A stretch of 64,000 nucleotides of DNA, from positions 1,240,001 through 1,304,000 of the forward strand of contig NZ_AP025484.1 in assembly GCF_024347455.1 (NCBI RefSeq), written 5' to 3'. Positions 8,601 to 17,459 of the stretch are shown piece by piece. Source of the stretch: Vibrio echinoideorum (GTDB taxonomy: Bacteria; Pseudomonadota; Gammaproteobacteria; Enterobacterales; Vibrionaceae). The notes under the pieces were generated by a model. The model did not search any database. It saw only the letters and a program-made list of their open reading frames with translations, and was not told where the DNA came from. The position numbers were made by a program, and so were the translations under genes. The stretch's first letter is position 1; the number at the start of each line of letters is the position of its first letter.

Positions 8601-10654
8601 TAATCATCAATCATCCCTATATATTCATCCTTGTTTGACAAGGCTTCATAAGGTAATGAGTTTGGGTCGATACCTATCTTTAGTTCGGGATGGTCTTTGA
8701 TCCATTGACGCTCTTTCTGACTTAAATTAAGAAGTTCACCAGTCAGGCTGTTCGATTGGTAAACATCAGAAATATAACGCTGAGCTCCTTCACCAAACGA
8801 TTCAAATTGGTCAATCGAAGGGAAATACACATAATTACTCTCAACCGAATTGACATCAAAATAAAATGTCATGAAGCCCGCATTTATACTTCCTGTTTGC
8901 GTTTTATAACCAGCGCCTTTGGTAACAGATGATAATTCAGACGTATTCTTTTTACTCAATGAAGAATCTAATACTTCGCCTAAATACCAAGATTCAATAG
9001 GTCTTTTATTATTATCCGCTTGAGCAGAAATAACCTTAAAGGTGTGCTCAGCATCGAATATATCAAAGATCTCAGGGAGTTCTTCGAAGCGGTCATTCAC
9101 AATAAAGTAAGCGGAGATTTGAGCGATAATATCGGCTTTTCTAAGTACAGAAGTAAGATCATTCTTAACTTGGGTTTCAAGTATCTGTTCAAACTCATCA
9201 TCAGTTTGCTTTAAATATTTAATCGCTTCGTTAAAACTGTCTCTTAACTTGGGCGTTCTAAAATCAACATAAATTGGATAGTCGACTTTAAAATCTTCGT
9301 GTAGTTCGATTTCACGCATTTCAATGAAACGAGTATTTGTCACAAACCATCTTAATACCCGTTTTTCGACCATTAACAAGTCAACATTTTGTGCTCGTAG
9401 TTGAGAAAATGCAGACTCTAAGCTATCAATATCTTCAATTCGATCGATGCTCACCTTATCTTTAAGTAGTTCGACAGAATTTTTTATTGGTGATGTTTCA
9501 TCGAATAACAAAGCACCTAAAGATAGTTTCTTGGCAGATTTGAGGTTCAAGTTACGTCTTTTTAACGAAACTGGCACGAACTCAACATCCATGACTTTGT
9601 CACTCAAAAAGTGCACTGAAGAACCGTCAGCCTGTATCCCTGAGACAAAAGATATCGAACTATTGTTATCGATGGCTTGTTTCGCAGCACTGCGAGGTAA
9701 CGTGACAACGTCACCCAGCCGATAGCCCATATTGTTTAGAGCCCTTTGCATAATGTCGTGTTCGATACCGACAGAAGTGCTATCCGGGTACATATATGGT
9801 GGATTACCAAAACCAAACACCCCTTTAACTGGAGTCCGGTAGGGTGAATCTTTTAACCAATGCGATAGAATCCGGTTTTTCTTCCCAATATCAAACGTTG
9901 CGATTTGTTGGTTTAACAAAGCAAGCAATTCGGTGTCTTTAGTTCGAACAACCATTGAAGCTTCTATGTATTTCCAGCGGTCGAGAACGTAATTGACCGC
10001 TAAACTGTATACACCACTCTTGTGAGCAAGATTTAATGTCGTAACGGGCTCGGCGAGCATCCCATCGACTGAACCATCTTCCAATGCGCGAATAGCATCA
10101 ATCGCAGTATCAAATTGGACTCTTTCGATTGAGCTCAGTTGTACCCCCGACTTTTCTAGATCGATACTATCTTGAACCATGGCGATACGCCGCCTATCGG
10201 ACTGCTCAATGTTGTCGGTAGTAGGGTCGTCGGTAGGAAGAATCACCGCAATTTGGTAAGGGATGTAAGGATTAGTAGCGAGAAATCGCCCACCTTCGCT
10301 CGGATCAAACTGTTGGAAAAGGAAAACGTCTCCTTTCCCATCAAGTAGTGCCTGTTTCGCGTCAGAATTAGAATTTACGCTTATAAAGTCCGTTTCAATT
10401 CCATAATTAAGTTCAAACTCGTTCGCCCAATCCCGAATGATACCGGACACCTCCCCTCTATCATCAATAAACGAATAAGGGTAATGACTAGAAAGCGCAA
10501 TAAATGTCACCGTAGGTTTGCCTGCCAACCATAGGGTTAAGTCATCTTCACTGACACTCTCAGCGTTTGCATGCGACAAACCAATGAAAAGAAATAACAA
10601 ACTAGAAATGAGTCTAAAACACGGCTTAATCCATATGGCAAAGCGCTTATTCAT
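5696..10654 (-). CDS. Hybrid sensor histidine kinase, BvgS/EvgS-like (SBP3 x3, PAS, HisKA, HATPase, REC, HPt)
   Basis: Giant inner-membrane phosphorelay sensor of 1652 residues. A signal peptide ends near residue 31. Two solute-binding family 3 (Venus-flytrap) modules span about 45-480 and a third about 640-870. One membrane helix lies at about 885-902. A PAS domain spans 925-1040. The HisKA domain has SHEIRTPMN with phospho-His1065. The HATPase has DTGIGIS and GTGLGL. The receiver has MDLQMPIMDG with phospho-Asp1358, and the HPt domain has LHTLKSMAAS with His1522. The complete four-step relay is therefore intact. Between REC and HPt is a repeated LTLDN linker. The gene overlaps the end of an HD-GYP response regulator by 8 bp, which is its probable partner. 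The ligand is unknown; BvgS/EvgS sensors respond to small molecules, pH or redox state. Confidence 0.9.
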   Translation of the reverse strand: MNKRFAIWIKPCFRLISSLLFLFIGLSHANAESVSEDDLTLWLAGKPTVTFIALSSHYPYSFIDDRGEVSGIIRDWANEFELNYGIETDFISVNSNSDAKQALLDGKGDVFLFQQFDPSEGGRFLATNPYIPYQIAVILPTDDPTTDNIEQSDRRRIAMVQDSIDLEKSGVQLSSIERVQFDTAIDAIRALEDGSVDGMLAEPVTTLNLAHKSGVYSLAVNYVLDRWKYIEASMVVRTKDTELLALLNQQIATFDIGKKNRILSHWLKDSPYRTPVKGVFGFGNPPYMYPDSTSVGIEHDIMQRALNNMGYRLGDVVTLPRSAAKQAIDNNSSISFVSGIQADGSSVHFLSDKVMDVEFVPVSLKRRNLNLKSAKKLSLGALLFDETSPIKNSVELLKDKVSIDRIEDIDSLESAFSQLRAQNVDLLMVEKRVLRWFVTNTRFIEMREIELHEDFKVDYPIYVDFRTPKLRDSFNEAIKYLKQTDDEFEQILETQVKNDLTSVLRKADIIAQISAYFIVNDRFEELPEIFDIFDAEHTFKVISAQADNNKRPIESWYLGEVLDSSLSKKNTSELSSVTKGAGYKTQTGSINAGFMTFYFDVNSVESNYVYFPSIDQFESFGEGAQRYISDVYQSNSLTGELLNLSQKERQWIKDHPELKIGIDPNSLPYEALSNKDEYIGMIDDYLKLIEQKTGLRLSHVDVESWQETRRLVDHRRVHLVSAAVENRSLGESVKPAKALFSSRLAIASRRDVNSIVLKEAQGWKLGILASGANTEAIVESYPNIEWDLVESTKEGLDRVESGELDGFIDTVDVLNYLINSFGYRGIGIIGRLDFFLSPTLHVIKSEPLLLSIVNKAIGSISAEDHQKISAKWAAPKAIEKVDYQLVYTISVFSVVIVLLIVFWNRKLSKQITIANNATAALRKAQNQLYNILNTSPIAASVIVDEQVRYANDTAKRLFGVERRDLSSIDVEVVYNTLSDRDDLYKELSLNGKVVNRELVLRKFDGSRFVALVSYYLLELDGEVATLFWAFDISEMKRLNEQLEEEKKRVDLASQAKSEFLANMSHEIRTPMNAIIGLSYLAIGEISNPVARNYIEKVHRSGHSLLTIINDILDFSKIEAGQLVIDSIPFDPVTTFKDVIELMESKAIEKQLNLSMSIAPELETPMLGDPLRLFQVILNLIGNAIKFTEHGQVTLAVELVKSDENSVSMKIIVSDTGIGISEENRHKLFQAFSQADSTTTRRFGGTGLGLNISQKLVQAMGSEISVVSILGQGSEFSFPLTLPRSNTEELADFKSQELKLDYHIEFKGQRVLLVEDNELNQDLALAYFSRAKLKADLAENGEEAVALAQTNDYEMIFMDLQMPIMDGFEATRKIREFDTQVPIIAMSANVFADAKQRARDAGVTDFLDKPIIIDKATSLLIKYIVPEVMVEGKTAPLTEQVVSLAESDGNLTLDNLTLDNLTLNNIVASPVFSQQRFDQLTQSDIELQDKLLRKFDSSAPKIMAEAFESLDQDEWIVLERNLHTLKSMAASIGGLRLTDLLGGLERKAHEHECHEFDLQEGKLGLIELIKAIEDQFDKSHTTEIVDSSALTSTVTEEQRVQLLALLKAYDNEAAQYVSELIVLHPNSIELKEVQRALEGYDFERATDVIRSYQ
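6263..6307 (-). repeat. In-gene 15-bp tandem repeat (three units) encoding LTLDN
   Basis: Three 15-base units, two of them identical, encode the pentapeptide L-T-L-D-N/L-T-L-N-N in the linker between the receiver and HPt domains. The unit length is a multiple of three, so copy-number change would lengthen or shorten the linker without breaking the frame. Confidence 0.85.
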
Positions 10655-11672
10655 CTTTGAATTTCTCTTTAATCGCGAGTATTTCGGGCAAGTTCACGAG
10701 AAACAAATCGACTATTGTCGGGTCAAAGTGTTTGCCTTTTTGCTCAGTAATTAAAGAAAGTGCCTCTTCGATGCTCCACGCTTTTTTGTAAGGCCTTTCT
10801 GCCGTAAGCGCATCAAAAACATCAGCGACAGCCGCAATTCTACCGACCAAAGGTATAGCTTCACCCGCTATCTGATTTGGATAGCCACTGCCATCCCATT
10901 TCTCATGGTGATACTGTGCTACTTGGGTTGCCATTCGCATCAACTTTGAGTCGCTCTGCCTACCGAGTATTTCAACGCCATATTCGACGTGCTTTTGCAT
11001 AATCGTCCACTCATCAGCATCTAATTTACCCGGCTTCAGTAACACACTATCAGGAATACCAATTTTCCCAATATCATGCATGGGTGCCGCATCACGCAAG
11101 GTCTCTGCATCTTCGTGAGTCATACCCAATGCTTTGGCTAATATTTCACAATAATGACTCATGCGCATGACGTGCATACCTGTTTCATTGTCTTTAAATT
11201 CAGCCGCTCTACCCAATATATTCAGCGTTTCGAGCTTACCTATGTTGATCTCTTTCGTTTTCTCTTTGACTTGACCAAACAACGCACGTTGTTGGTCATA
11301 AAGTGCGATATGGGTTTTCACACGCTGTAGTGCAATCTCTGGCGTAATAGGCTTAGTGAGATAGTCAACAGCCCCTAAGGCAAGTCCTTTCACTTCGGCT
11401 TCTGGCCCTATCTTAGCGGTCACAAATATGATCGGAATATGCTCAGTGTTAGGTTGAGCTTTTAATTGACGGCACACTTCATAGCCATCGATATCAGGCA
11501 TCATAATATCAAGGAGAATAAGGTCGGGTTGCGGTACCATTTTCGCAATCTTGATCCCTATCGTACCGTTAATTGCCACCTTCACTTGATAGGTATCTTT
11601 GAGTATTGCAGTTAACACATCCAAGTTACTTGGGGTGTCATCTACGACTAACACTATAGGTTTACGACTCAT
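10647..11672 (-). CDS. Response regulator with HD-GYP c-di-GMP phosphodiesterase domain
   Basis: Cytoplasmic two-domain regulator of about 341 residues. The receiver has VVDDTPSN and ILLDIMMPDIDG with Asp55. The HD-GYP domain has MHDIGKIGIPD and HHEKWDGSGYP, the metal and c-di-GMP hydrolysis signatures. The family (RpfG-like) lowers cyclic di-GMP when phosphorylated. The start is placed at the ATG with GAGG five bases upstream rather than the GTG two codons earlier. It is first in a two-gene operon; its last codons overlap the hybrid kinase start by 8 bp, giving translational coupling. Together they make a ligand-to-c-di-GMP pathway. Confidence 0.92.
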   Translation of the reverse strand: MSRKPIVLVVDDTPSNLDVLTAILKDTYQVKVAINGTIGIKIAKMVPQPDLILLDIMMPDIDGYEVCRQLKAQPNTEHIPIIFVTAKIGPEAEVKGLALGAVDYLTKPITPEIALQRVKTHIALYDQQRALFGQVKEKTKEINIGKLETLNILGRAAEFKDNETGMHVMRMSHYCEILAKALGMTHEDAETLRDAAPMHDIGKIGIPDSVLLKPGKLDADEWTIMQKHVEYGVEILGRQSDSKLMRMATQVAQYHHEKWDGSGYPNQIAGEAIPLVGRIAAVADVFDALTAERPYKKAWSIEEALSLITEQKGKHFDPTIVDLFLVNLPEILAIKEKFKDE

Positions 11673-12029
11673 TGACACCTCGTATAAAAATCAAACAGTT
11701 ATAAACATAGTGTAGATGGCTTTTCGCACCACTCAACATGAAAATGACAAATGGTTGTTAAAAATCAAGGGTAGATCTTCGACTGACATCAAACTAACGA
11801 TGAGTACAGCTTGATGTCAAAAACTCGACGTAAAATCTTTATGCGACTTATCTCGTAATACACGTATTCTCAGGGATTAGGTTTAAACATACCTTGGTAC
11901 TTGGGGTAACCATTCTCGGCGTGTTATTAGATATCTCACGACGCTCCCGACGATATCGGATAAATTAGGGCAATGAATCAAAACGAGTAAGAAGCTAAGG
12001 TAGTAAGAGGCAAAGACAACAAGAAACAA
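11673..12029. other. Intergenic stretch without a recognisable gene
   Basis: About 360 bases between the HD-GYP promoter side and the terminator of the vct operon. No ORF with a ribosome site is seen. The right-hand part of the gap, from 12115 to 12178 and into the vctC end, carries a loose threefold repeat of about 21 bases around a GACGACC/GACCTG core. Confidence 0.5.
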
Positions 12030-12052
12030 AAAGAGCTCCACATTGGGAGCTC
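12030..12052 (-). terminator. Terminator of the vctPDGC operon
   Basis: Read on the minus strand, the stem GAGCTCC / GGGAGCTC with a short loop is followed by TTTTTG. It lies 110 bases past the ATPase stop. Confidence 0.75.
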
Positions 12053-12162
12053 ATTCGTTTGAGTATTCGGTAGGGGTAAGATTAATCTTAGGAGCTAGAA
12101 CTGATCCGAGCCAATAGAATTGACGACCAGACCAGTAGAACTAATGACCTGGGCAATTGAAA

Positions 12163-12927
12163 TTAACGACCTGAGTAATACATACAGATTCGAACACCAT
12201 CGAACTCACGAATCTCAAACGGGATCTCGTAGATCGATTCCATTACAGTCTTTTCAACCACCTCTGATACCTTGCCCGACTTCACCACTTGGCCTTTTTT
12301 CATCGCGACAATGTTATCTGAGTAACACGAAGCAAAGTTGATGTCGTGAATAACGATAACGACCGCTTTATTAAACTCATGTGCTAAGCGACGAAGCGTC
12401 TGCATGATTTCAACAGAGTGTTTGATATCAAGGTTATTCAAAGGCTCATCTAAGAACACATAGTCGGTATCTTGCGCCACAACCATTGCGATGAACGCCA
12501 TTTGACGCTGACCGCCACTGAGCTCATCAAGGTATTTGTTTTGAATATCGGTGATACCCAAGTGTTCTAACGCCGTATCGACGACTTTATGATCTTCGTC
12601 TTTCAAACGACCTTGAGAATGTGGGAAACGGCCAAAGCACACCAACTCACGAATCGTAAAGCGCATATTGATGTTGTTTGACTGTCTTAACACCGCAAGA
12701 TGCTTGGCCAGTTCTTTGGTATCCCACTCAGCCAGTAACTTATCACCAATGATCACTTCACCGGCATCACTCTCTGTTAAGCGGCTTGCCATTGAAAGCA
12801 GCGTACTTTTACCCGCACCATTTGGGCCAATGATAGAAGTTACTTCGCCTTTCGGGAACATGGCACTGGCATCATCCACCACGAGTGATTTGCCATACTT
12901 CTTAGTTAAACCTGTTAATTTAATCAC
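12163..12927 (-). CDS. vctC: Ferric-catecholate ABC transporter ATPase (VctC-like)
   Basis: ATP-binding subunit of a siderophore importer, 254 residues. It has Walker A (GPNGAGKST), signature LSGGQRQ, Walker B (YVFLDEP) and the H-loop (VVIVIHD), in the arrangement of FecE/FhuC-type ATPases. It starts with GTG preceded by AAGGTAG, 12 bases after the stop of the second permease. It is last in a four-gene operon. In V. cholerae the VctPDGC system imports ferric vibriobactin and enterobactin across the inner membrane. The gene order here (P, D, G, C) is the same, so the names are used. Energy coupling occurs on the cytoplasmic face. Confidence 0.88.
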   Translation of the reverse strand: MIKLTGLTKKYGKSLVVDDASAMFPKGEVTSIIGPNGAGKSTLLSMASRLTESDAGEVIIGDKLLAEWDTKELAKHLAVLRQSNNINMRFTIRELVCFGRFPHSQGRLKDEDHKVVDTALEHLGITDIQNKYLDELSGGQRQMAFIAMVVAQDTDYVFLDEPLNNLDIKHSVEIMQTLRRLAHEFNKAVVIVIHDINFASCYSDNIVAMKKGQVVKSGKVSEVVEKTVMESIYEIPFEIREFDGVRICMYYSGR

Positions 12928-12939
12928 TACTTACTACCT

Positions 12940-13890
12940 TTACTGAATTCTGGTGCGTAACAACAAGAACATAAAATACAAACCGCCGACCAAGTTAATG
13001 ATCACACTCACTGTGGTTTCAAACGCCATTACTTTTTCGATGAACCATTGGCCAGAAACGAGCAGAACCACCGCTAATAAACTACTTGCGATGATAAGAG
13101 TGCGGTGCTGATAAGAGCTGAATATCTGACGAGCCAAGCTCACGGTGATTAAACCGAAGAAAAGTACCGGGCCAACCAAGGCAGTTGATACCGCGACCAT
13201 CACCGACACAATCACCAAGGTAATTTGAGTCAGTCGCTTGGTGTTCACACCCAGACTTGTCGCGTTATCCACGCCGAGCCAAAGTACATCAAGCTTAGGA
13301 GCCAACGTCCATAACCCCAACAAGCTCAAACCCAGTGGAATAATGCTGAGATATACCAGCTCACCTTTCACATTGTTGAAGCTTGCGAACATCACATTCT
13401 GCAGCACCGCAAACTCGTTCGGGTCTATCAACATCGCTAGGAAATTAGACAAACTCGAGAACACGCTACCACACACAATACCAATCAGCAGCAGTGTAAA
13501 TACGTTGTTTCGCTTGCTCTTAAAGTAGAAATGGAACAGAGCAAAGGAGAACAAGATCATCACAGACACAGACAATGAGAAGTTTGCAATTGAATCAATT
13601 ACCCAGAAGCTCGTACTGCCAAACACAAACAGAAGCACTGTTTGAACCAACATGTACAAACTGTCAAAGCCCAAAATGGAAGGCGTTAGAATTCTATTAT
13701 TGGTGATGGTTTGGAAAACCAATGATGACGCCGAAATAGCCACCGCAGCTAATACAATCGACAACAGTTTTGGCATTCGTAAAGACAAGAAGAACTCATA
13801 GTTATCCCACGTAAGTCCCTGCCCCACAAATACTGCCGCCATACACAAAGACGCGATGGTCAGAATCGCAATTTTTACTGAATCACGCAT
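12940..13890 (-). CDS. vctG: Ferric-siderophore ABC permease 2 (VctG-like, FecCD family)
   Basis: Inner-membrane permease of 316 residues with 9-10 hydrophobic helices. It carries the FecCD pattern near the C-terminus (VGPVLFFGLITVSLARQIF) that contacts the ATPase. The first codons overlap the stop of the preceding permease by 8 bp, so the two are translated together. With VctD it forms the heterodimeric channel for the iron-catechol complex. Assignment as G rather than D follows operon order. Confidence 0.87.
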   Translation of the reverse strand: MRDSVKIAILTIASLCMAAVFVGQGLTWDNYEFFLSLRMPKLLSIVLAAVAISASSLVFQTITNNRILTPSILGFDSLYMLVQTVLLFVFGSTSFWVIDSIANFSLSVSVMILFSFALFHFYFKSKRNNVFTLLLIGIVCGSVFSSLSNFLAMLIDPNEFAVLQNVMFASFNNVKGELVYLSIIPLGLSLLGLWTLAPKLDVLWLGVDNATSLGVNTKRLTQITLVIVSVMVAVSTALVGPVLFFGLITVSLARQIFSSYQHRTLIIASSLLAVVLLVSGQWFIEKVMAFETTVSVIINLVGGLYFMFLLLRTRIQ

Positions 13891-14836
13891 TCGACTTGTC
13901 TCTCATGATTAGGTAGATAAAAATCAAGCCACCAAAGATGCTGATTACCATCGAGATTGGGATCTCATAAGGGAAAATGATGACGCGAGCTAACAAGTCA
14001 CAAGCCAATACTAAAATAACGCCCCAGTAAGCCGTCCAAGGTAAGATCTTCTTCATGTTGTCGCCCATCATCAGCGAAACAATATTCGGCACAATTAAAC
14101 CAAGGAATGGGATAACGCCGACGATCATCACTACAGAAGAAGCACAGATAGCGACTAGTGCAACACCAATGAAAACGATCTTCTGGTAATTCAAGCCGAT
14201 GTTTTTCGCGAAGCTTTCGCCAATGCTAGCCGCACTGAACTGACTCGCGAAGTAGTAAGCCAACACGCAAGCAGGAACCGCAAGATAAAGAATTTCATAG
14301 CTGCCCTGCAACACGCTCGCAAAGTTCGCCATCGTCCATGCCGACATGGTTTGTACCAAGTCATACTTGTAAGCGATAAACGTCGTCAGCGCCGAAACCA
14401 CGTTGCCATACATGATGCCAATCAAAGGCACTAGAACCGCGTTCTTAAACTTGAGGTGCTGTAGGAAGCGAACCAATAGCATGGTGCCGAACACCGCGAA
14501 CGCGAAGATAAAGCCTAAGTAGCTCCATTGCGCGGCGTTACCCAGAACCAGAATACCGACGATATAACCCAACATCGCACAGTCAATGGTGCCCATTGTT
14601 GAAGGCGCGGCAAACTTGTTCTGCACTATCTGTTGCATGATGAGGCCAGAGACACTCAAGCCTGCGCCAGCAAGAATAATAGCGAACAGTCGAGGGATCC
14701 GACTAACAATATAAATAGAGTTGGCGTGTTGGTTGCCATTGAAGAAGTCGCTAAAACTGATGTCAGCAACTCCAATCATCAATGACGCAACGCATAACAC
14801 AACAAGAAATACAGCAGCTGTAATGGGTTTCAACAT
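13883..14836 (-). CDS. vctD: Ferric-siderophore ABC permease 1 (VctD-like, FecCD family)
   Basis: Inner-membrane permease of 317 residues with multiple helices and the conserved GVIPFLGLIVPNIVSLM segment of the FecCD family, plus early SRIPRLFAIILAGAGLSVSG. It is second in the operon, about 100 bases after the binding-protein gene. It pairs with VctG. No abnormality was seen. Confidence 0.87.
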   Translation of the reverse strand: MLKPITAAVFLVVLCVASLMIGVADISFSDFFNGNQHANSIYIVSRIPRLFAIILAGAGLSVSGLIMQQIVQNKFAAPSTMGTIDCAMLGYIVGILVLGNAAQWSYLGFIFAFAVFGTMLLVRFLQHLKFKNAVLVPLIGIMYGNVVSALTTFIAYKYDLVQTMSAWTMANFASVLQGSYEILYLAVPACVLAYYFASQFSAASIGESFAKNIGLNYQKIVFIGVALVAICASSVVMIVGVIPFLGLIVPNIVSLMMGDNMKKILPWTAYWGVILVLACDLLARVIIFPYEIPISMVISIFGGLIFIYLIMRDKSNA

Positions 14837-14935
14837 AGAAAGAATACTAAAGATAAGTCTCGGATAGCCCGTATGAAAAGTGAAAAAGGGCTTATAAGAA
14901 CACGCTTATAAGCCCGAAAATCTGATTATTGGTTA

Positions 14936-15868
14936 CTATTGAATCGTACGTTCAATATCACCAAGCATTCTGTGAATCGCTGTCACGCCGCCACCAGCCA
15001 AATACCAAGCACTTGAATCAAGGTAAACGATATTACCTTGTTGTGCTGCGGGCGTTGCCGCTACTAATGGGTTATCAAACAGTTGTGGCGCACGACCTTC
15101 TGACTTACCAATCGCTTTCTCACGGTCTAGGATGTAAAGCACTTCAGGTTTTGCATCAGCAATGTATTCGAAAGAGATCAGGTTGCCGTGCGTGCCTTTA
15201 ATTGGGGCCACTGTTGCACTCTTTGATTCAACGTAACCGAAGTCGTCAAAGATGATAGAGAAGCGACTGCCTTTGTTGAACATCGCAATGTTGTTGCCGT
15301 TGTTCATTAGCATCATTGCTGAAGTTTCGTCAGACGCTACTTTGTCATTTACCGCGGTAATCGAAGTTTGAGTCTCTTTGATGATAGCTTCAACTTCTGC
15401 TTGCTTACCAAAGATATCGCCTAGCGCTCGCCAGTTTTGTTGAGCATCAGCCCAGTACTTATCGCCTTCGATAGAGAACATGATCGTCGGAGCAATTTGT
15501 GCCAGCTTGTCATAAACCTTAAGCATGCGGTTTTCCGCGATGATGACATCAGGCTTCAACATGTAGATAGCTTCAAAGTCAGGTTCGCTCAACGAACCAG
15601 TATTTGTGGTCGTTTCTTTGTATGACGAGAGGTAGTCAGGCATTAAGCTGTGAGGTGCGCCTACTGGTTTCACGCCTATTTGATCAAGTACATCCAGGCT
15701 ACCAAAGCCAAGAACGACCACACGTTGTGGTACTTCAGTAAATTGCGCTGTGCCTTTTACGTGTTCAATTGTCACGGTTTTCGCTTGAGCGGTTATCATA
15801 AATGATGATGCAAGAACGATGGCAAGCCCGCTCAATAACTGGCGGACTGAATTGATTATTTTCTTCAT
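14936..15868 (-). CDS. vctP: Periplasmic ferric-siderophore binding protein (VctP-like)
   Basis: Solute-binding protein of about 310 residues in the FepB/FhuD-like class. A Sec signal peptide (MKKIINSVRQ..ASSFMITAQA) is followed by PQRVVVLGFGSLDVLDQIGVKPVG, typical of periplasmic iron-complex binders. The start is placed at the internal ATG because AAGGAAG lies five bases upstream; the longer frame adds 11 residues without a ribosome site. It is first gene of the operon. A Fur-type palindrome lies about 145 bases upstream, so iron repression is expected. It captures ferric catecholates in the periplasm and delivers them to VctDG. Confidence 0.88.
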   Translation of the reverse strand: MKKIINSVRQLLSGLAIVLASSFMITAQAKTVTIEHVKGTAQFTEVPQRVVVLGFGSLDVLDQIGVKPVGAPHSLMPDYLSSYKETTTNTGSLSEPDFEAIYMLKPDVIIAENRMLKVYDKLAQIAPTIMFSIEGDKYWADAQQNWRALGDIFGKQAEVEAIIKETQTSITAVNDKVASDETSAMMLMNNGNNIAMFNKGSRFSIIFDDFGYVESKSATVAPIKGTHGNLISFEYIADAKPEVLYILDREKAIGKSEGRAPQLFDNPLVAATPAAQQGNIVYLDSSAWYLAGGGVTAIHRMLGDIERTIQ

Positions 15869-16012
15869 GTTTCTTCCTTTGCCATTGAGACAAACCACCA
15901 CTCATGACAATGAAAGTCAGATTACTTATAGATAAGCATGGGGCGTACACAACGGCTAAATAACGAAAATTTAAAGTCTGTCATTGAATTGACAACAAAC
16001 TTGTAACGCAAG

Positions 16013-16027
16013 TGATAATTATTATCA
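16013..16027 (-). promoter_or_regulatory. Fur box upstream of vctP
   Basis: TGATAATTATTATCA is a perfect 7-1-7 palindrome matching the Fur operator core. On the minus strand TTGATA overlaps its left edge and TACAAG lies 17 bases further on, giving a plausible -35/-10 pair covered by the operator. It lies about 145 bases before the vctP start. Confidence 0.85.
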
Positions 16028-16030
16028 ATT

Positions 16031-16949
16031 ATATTTGCACTAAATTCGTCGGACAACAACTTTCTTATTCAGAAACGCTAAAGTGAGTATTCATTTTTTG
16101 TTAGAACAGGCGGATGACTTTCAGAATTTCACAATATAGACCCTTGTTTTGAAAACTCTCAGGGGAAAGGCGAGCTCGACTCAAGTCAGATGAAATTCAA
16201 AAATTGCACGGAGTTTGGTTCGCTCTGAACTGAAACGCCCAAGCTAAAATCAAAATAGAGGAATGTGGAACATAGATAAATTTAGAAGCGTAGATGCGTA
16301 GATACCGTTGTATTCGTGCTTTTTAGAAATGAAGACCGGATTGAAAAATAGCAAATCATTATCTTAATCAAAGAGTAAGCTCGACTGACGATCCATAATC
16401 AATCAACAAGAAGAAGAAGAACCATAGCCTAGGTTCCACAACACAACTTCTAACGCTTCCCCAAAAAATACAATTCCTAATTTACAATGTAAATATACTA
16501 TATAACAGACAGTTAAATTCAATATTTCATATAAAAATAGGCCATATATTAAGCAAGAATGACTTTAATAAGCACTGTGGAAAACCCATAAAATGAAGCT
16601 ATTAACTCCTCTCCCTGCGCTCGTTTAAACCTCAATAAGTGACGGCTATTTATTCGAAATTATTTTGAATTGAATTGAATATGGGGTTGCAATTTAAAAA
16701 ACTAGGCGTATAGTTCGCCACCTGGCTCTAATCTATAGAGCTGTTAATGCTAAAGTAAGTCCAAGTTCCACAAAGACAGTTCTCGATTCCTCGTTACACC
16801 ATCTCTGCGTCAGCTTTCACTCAGATAGTCATTCAATAGCTTTTAAAACAGATCCCATTACCGTTTCTATTCGTCATTTGCTTTCTTTTTAGCGAATCCA
16901 CAATAGTTCGACGACTTAAATATAAATGTAATAAACACAAGGCACAGTT
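16031..16949. other. Gene-free stretch of about 0.9 kb
   Basis: AT-rich sequence between the Fur box and the small ORFs at 16950/17030. No ORF longer than about 50 codons with a ribosome site and no clear terminator was seen. A small iron-regulated RNA reading rightward from the Fur box is possible, but nothing in the sequence proves it. Confidence 0.45.
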
Positions 16950-17048
16950 ATGTCACGCAGAACAACACGACAAACCCATTGGTACCAATTATCACGCGAC
17001 AAATCAGTCAATAAACTAAAAGGTAATAAATGCTCACGATTAAAATAG
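16950..17048 (+). CDS. Possible 32-residue basic leader peptide
   Basis: Short ORF (MSRRTTRQTHWYQL...) with AAGG seven bases before the ATG. Its end overlaps the start of the 69-residue ORF by 19 bases, so it could couple translation. It is very basic and has no known family. It may be chance coding. Confidence 0.2.
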   Translation: MSRRTTRQTHWYQLSRDKSVNKLKGNKCSRLK

Positions 17049-17239
17049 ACTTACACAAAGAAGAAATTTCTTGGGTCACCGAGATACGACAGCTCAATAG
17101 CGATATACTCCACCGCCACATATTGCCCAAGCTACAGCACAACAGTTATCTCATCGACTTTGAATTTAATGAACGAGACAGCATCGGAACTATCGTTTCA
17201 GGCAACGGAAACACCCTAGGACATTTCACACTCCTATAG
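17030..17239 (+). CDS. Small hypothetical protein (69 aa)
   Basis: Unknown soluble protein, MLTIKIDLHKEEISWVTEIR at the start, without membrane segment or signal peptide. The ATG is preceded by AAGG at six bases, a good ribosome site, and the codon use looks like a real gene. It stands alone in a gene-poor stretch, next to the possible leader ORF at 16950. No family was recognised and no function is proposed. Confidence 0.45.
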   Translation: MLTIKIDLHKEEISWVTEIRQLNSDILHRHILPKLQHNSYLIDFEFNERDSIGTIVSGNGNTLGHFTLL

Positions 17240-17459
17240 CATTTCCCAAAGGCTACAAAAAGAAACACCGCCTAGTTCCAAAGATATAAAAGATGTCGCT
17301 CTAGCAGAACGAAATAGAGTCGAAATAGAACAATTCAGAAACCTAGCCCTTTTTGCATTTCACACGCGGCTAACGCTAGCTAGGTTATCGTGCTTCTATT
17401 GAAACCAACTTATATCGAACTCTGAATCACCAATGAGTCATTATCAGTGCATTCATGGA

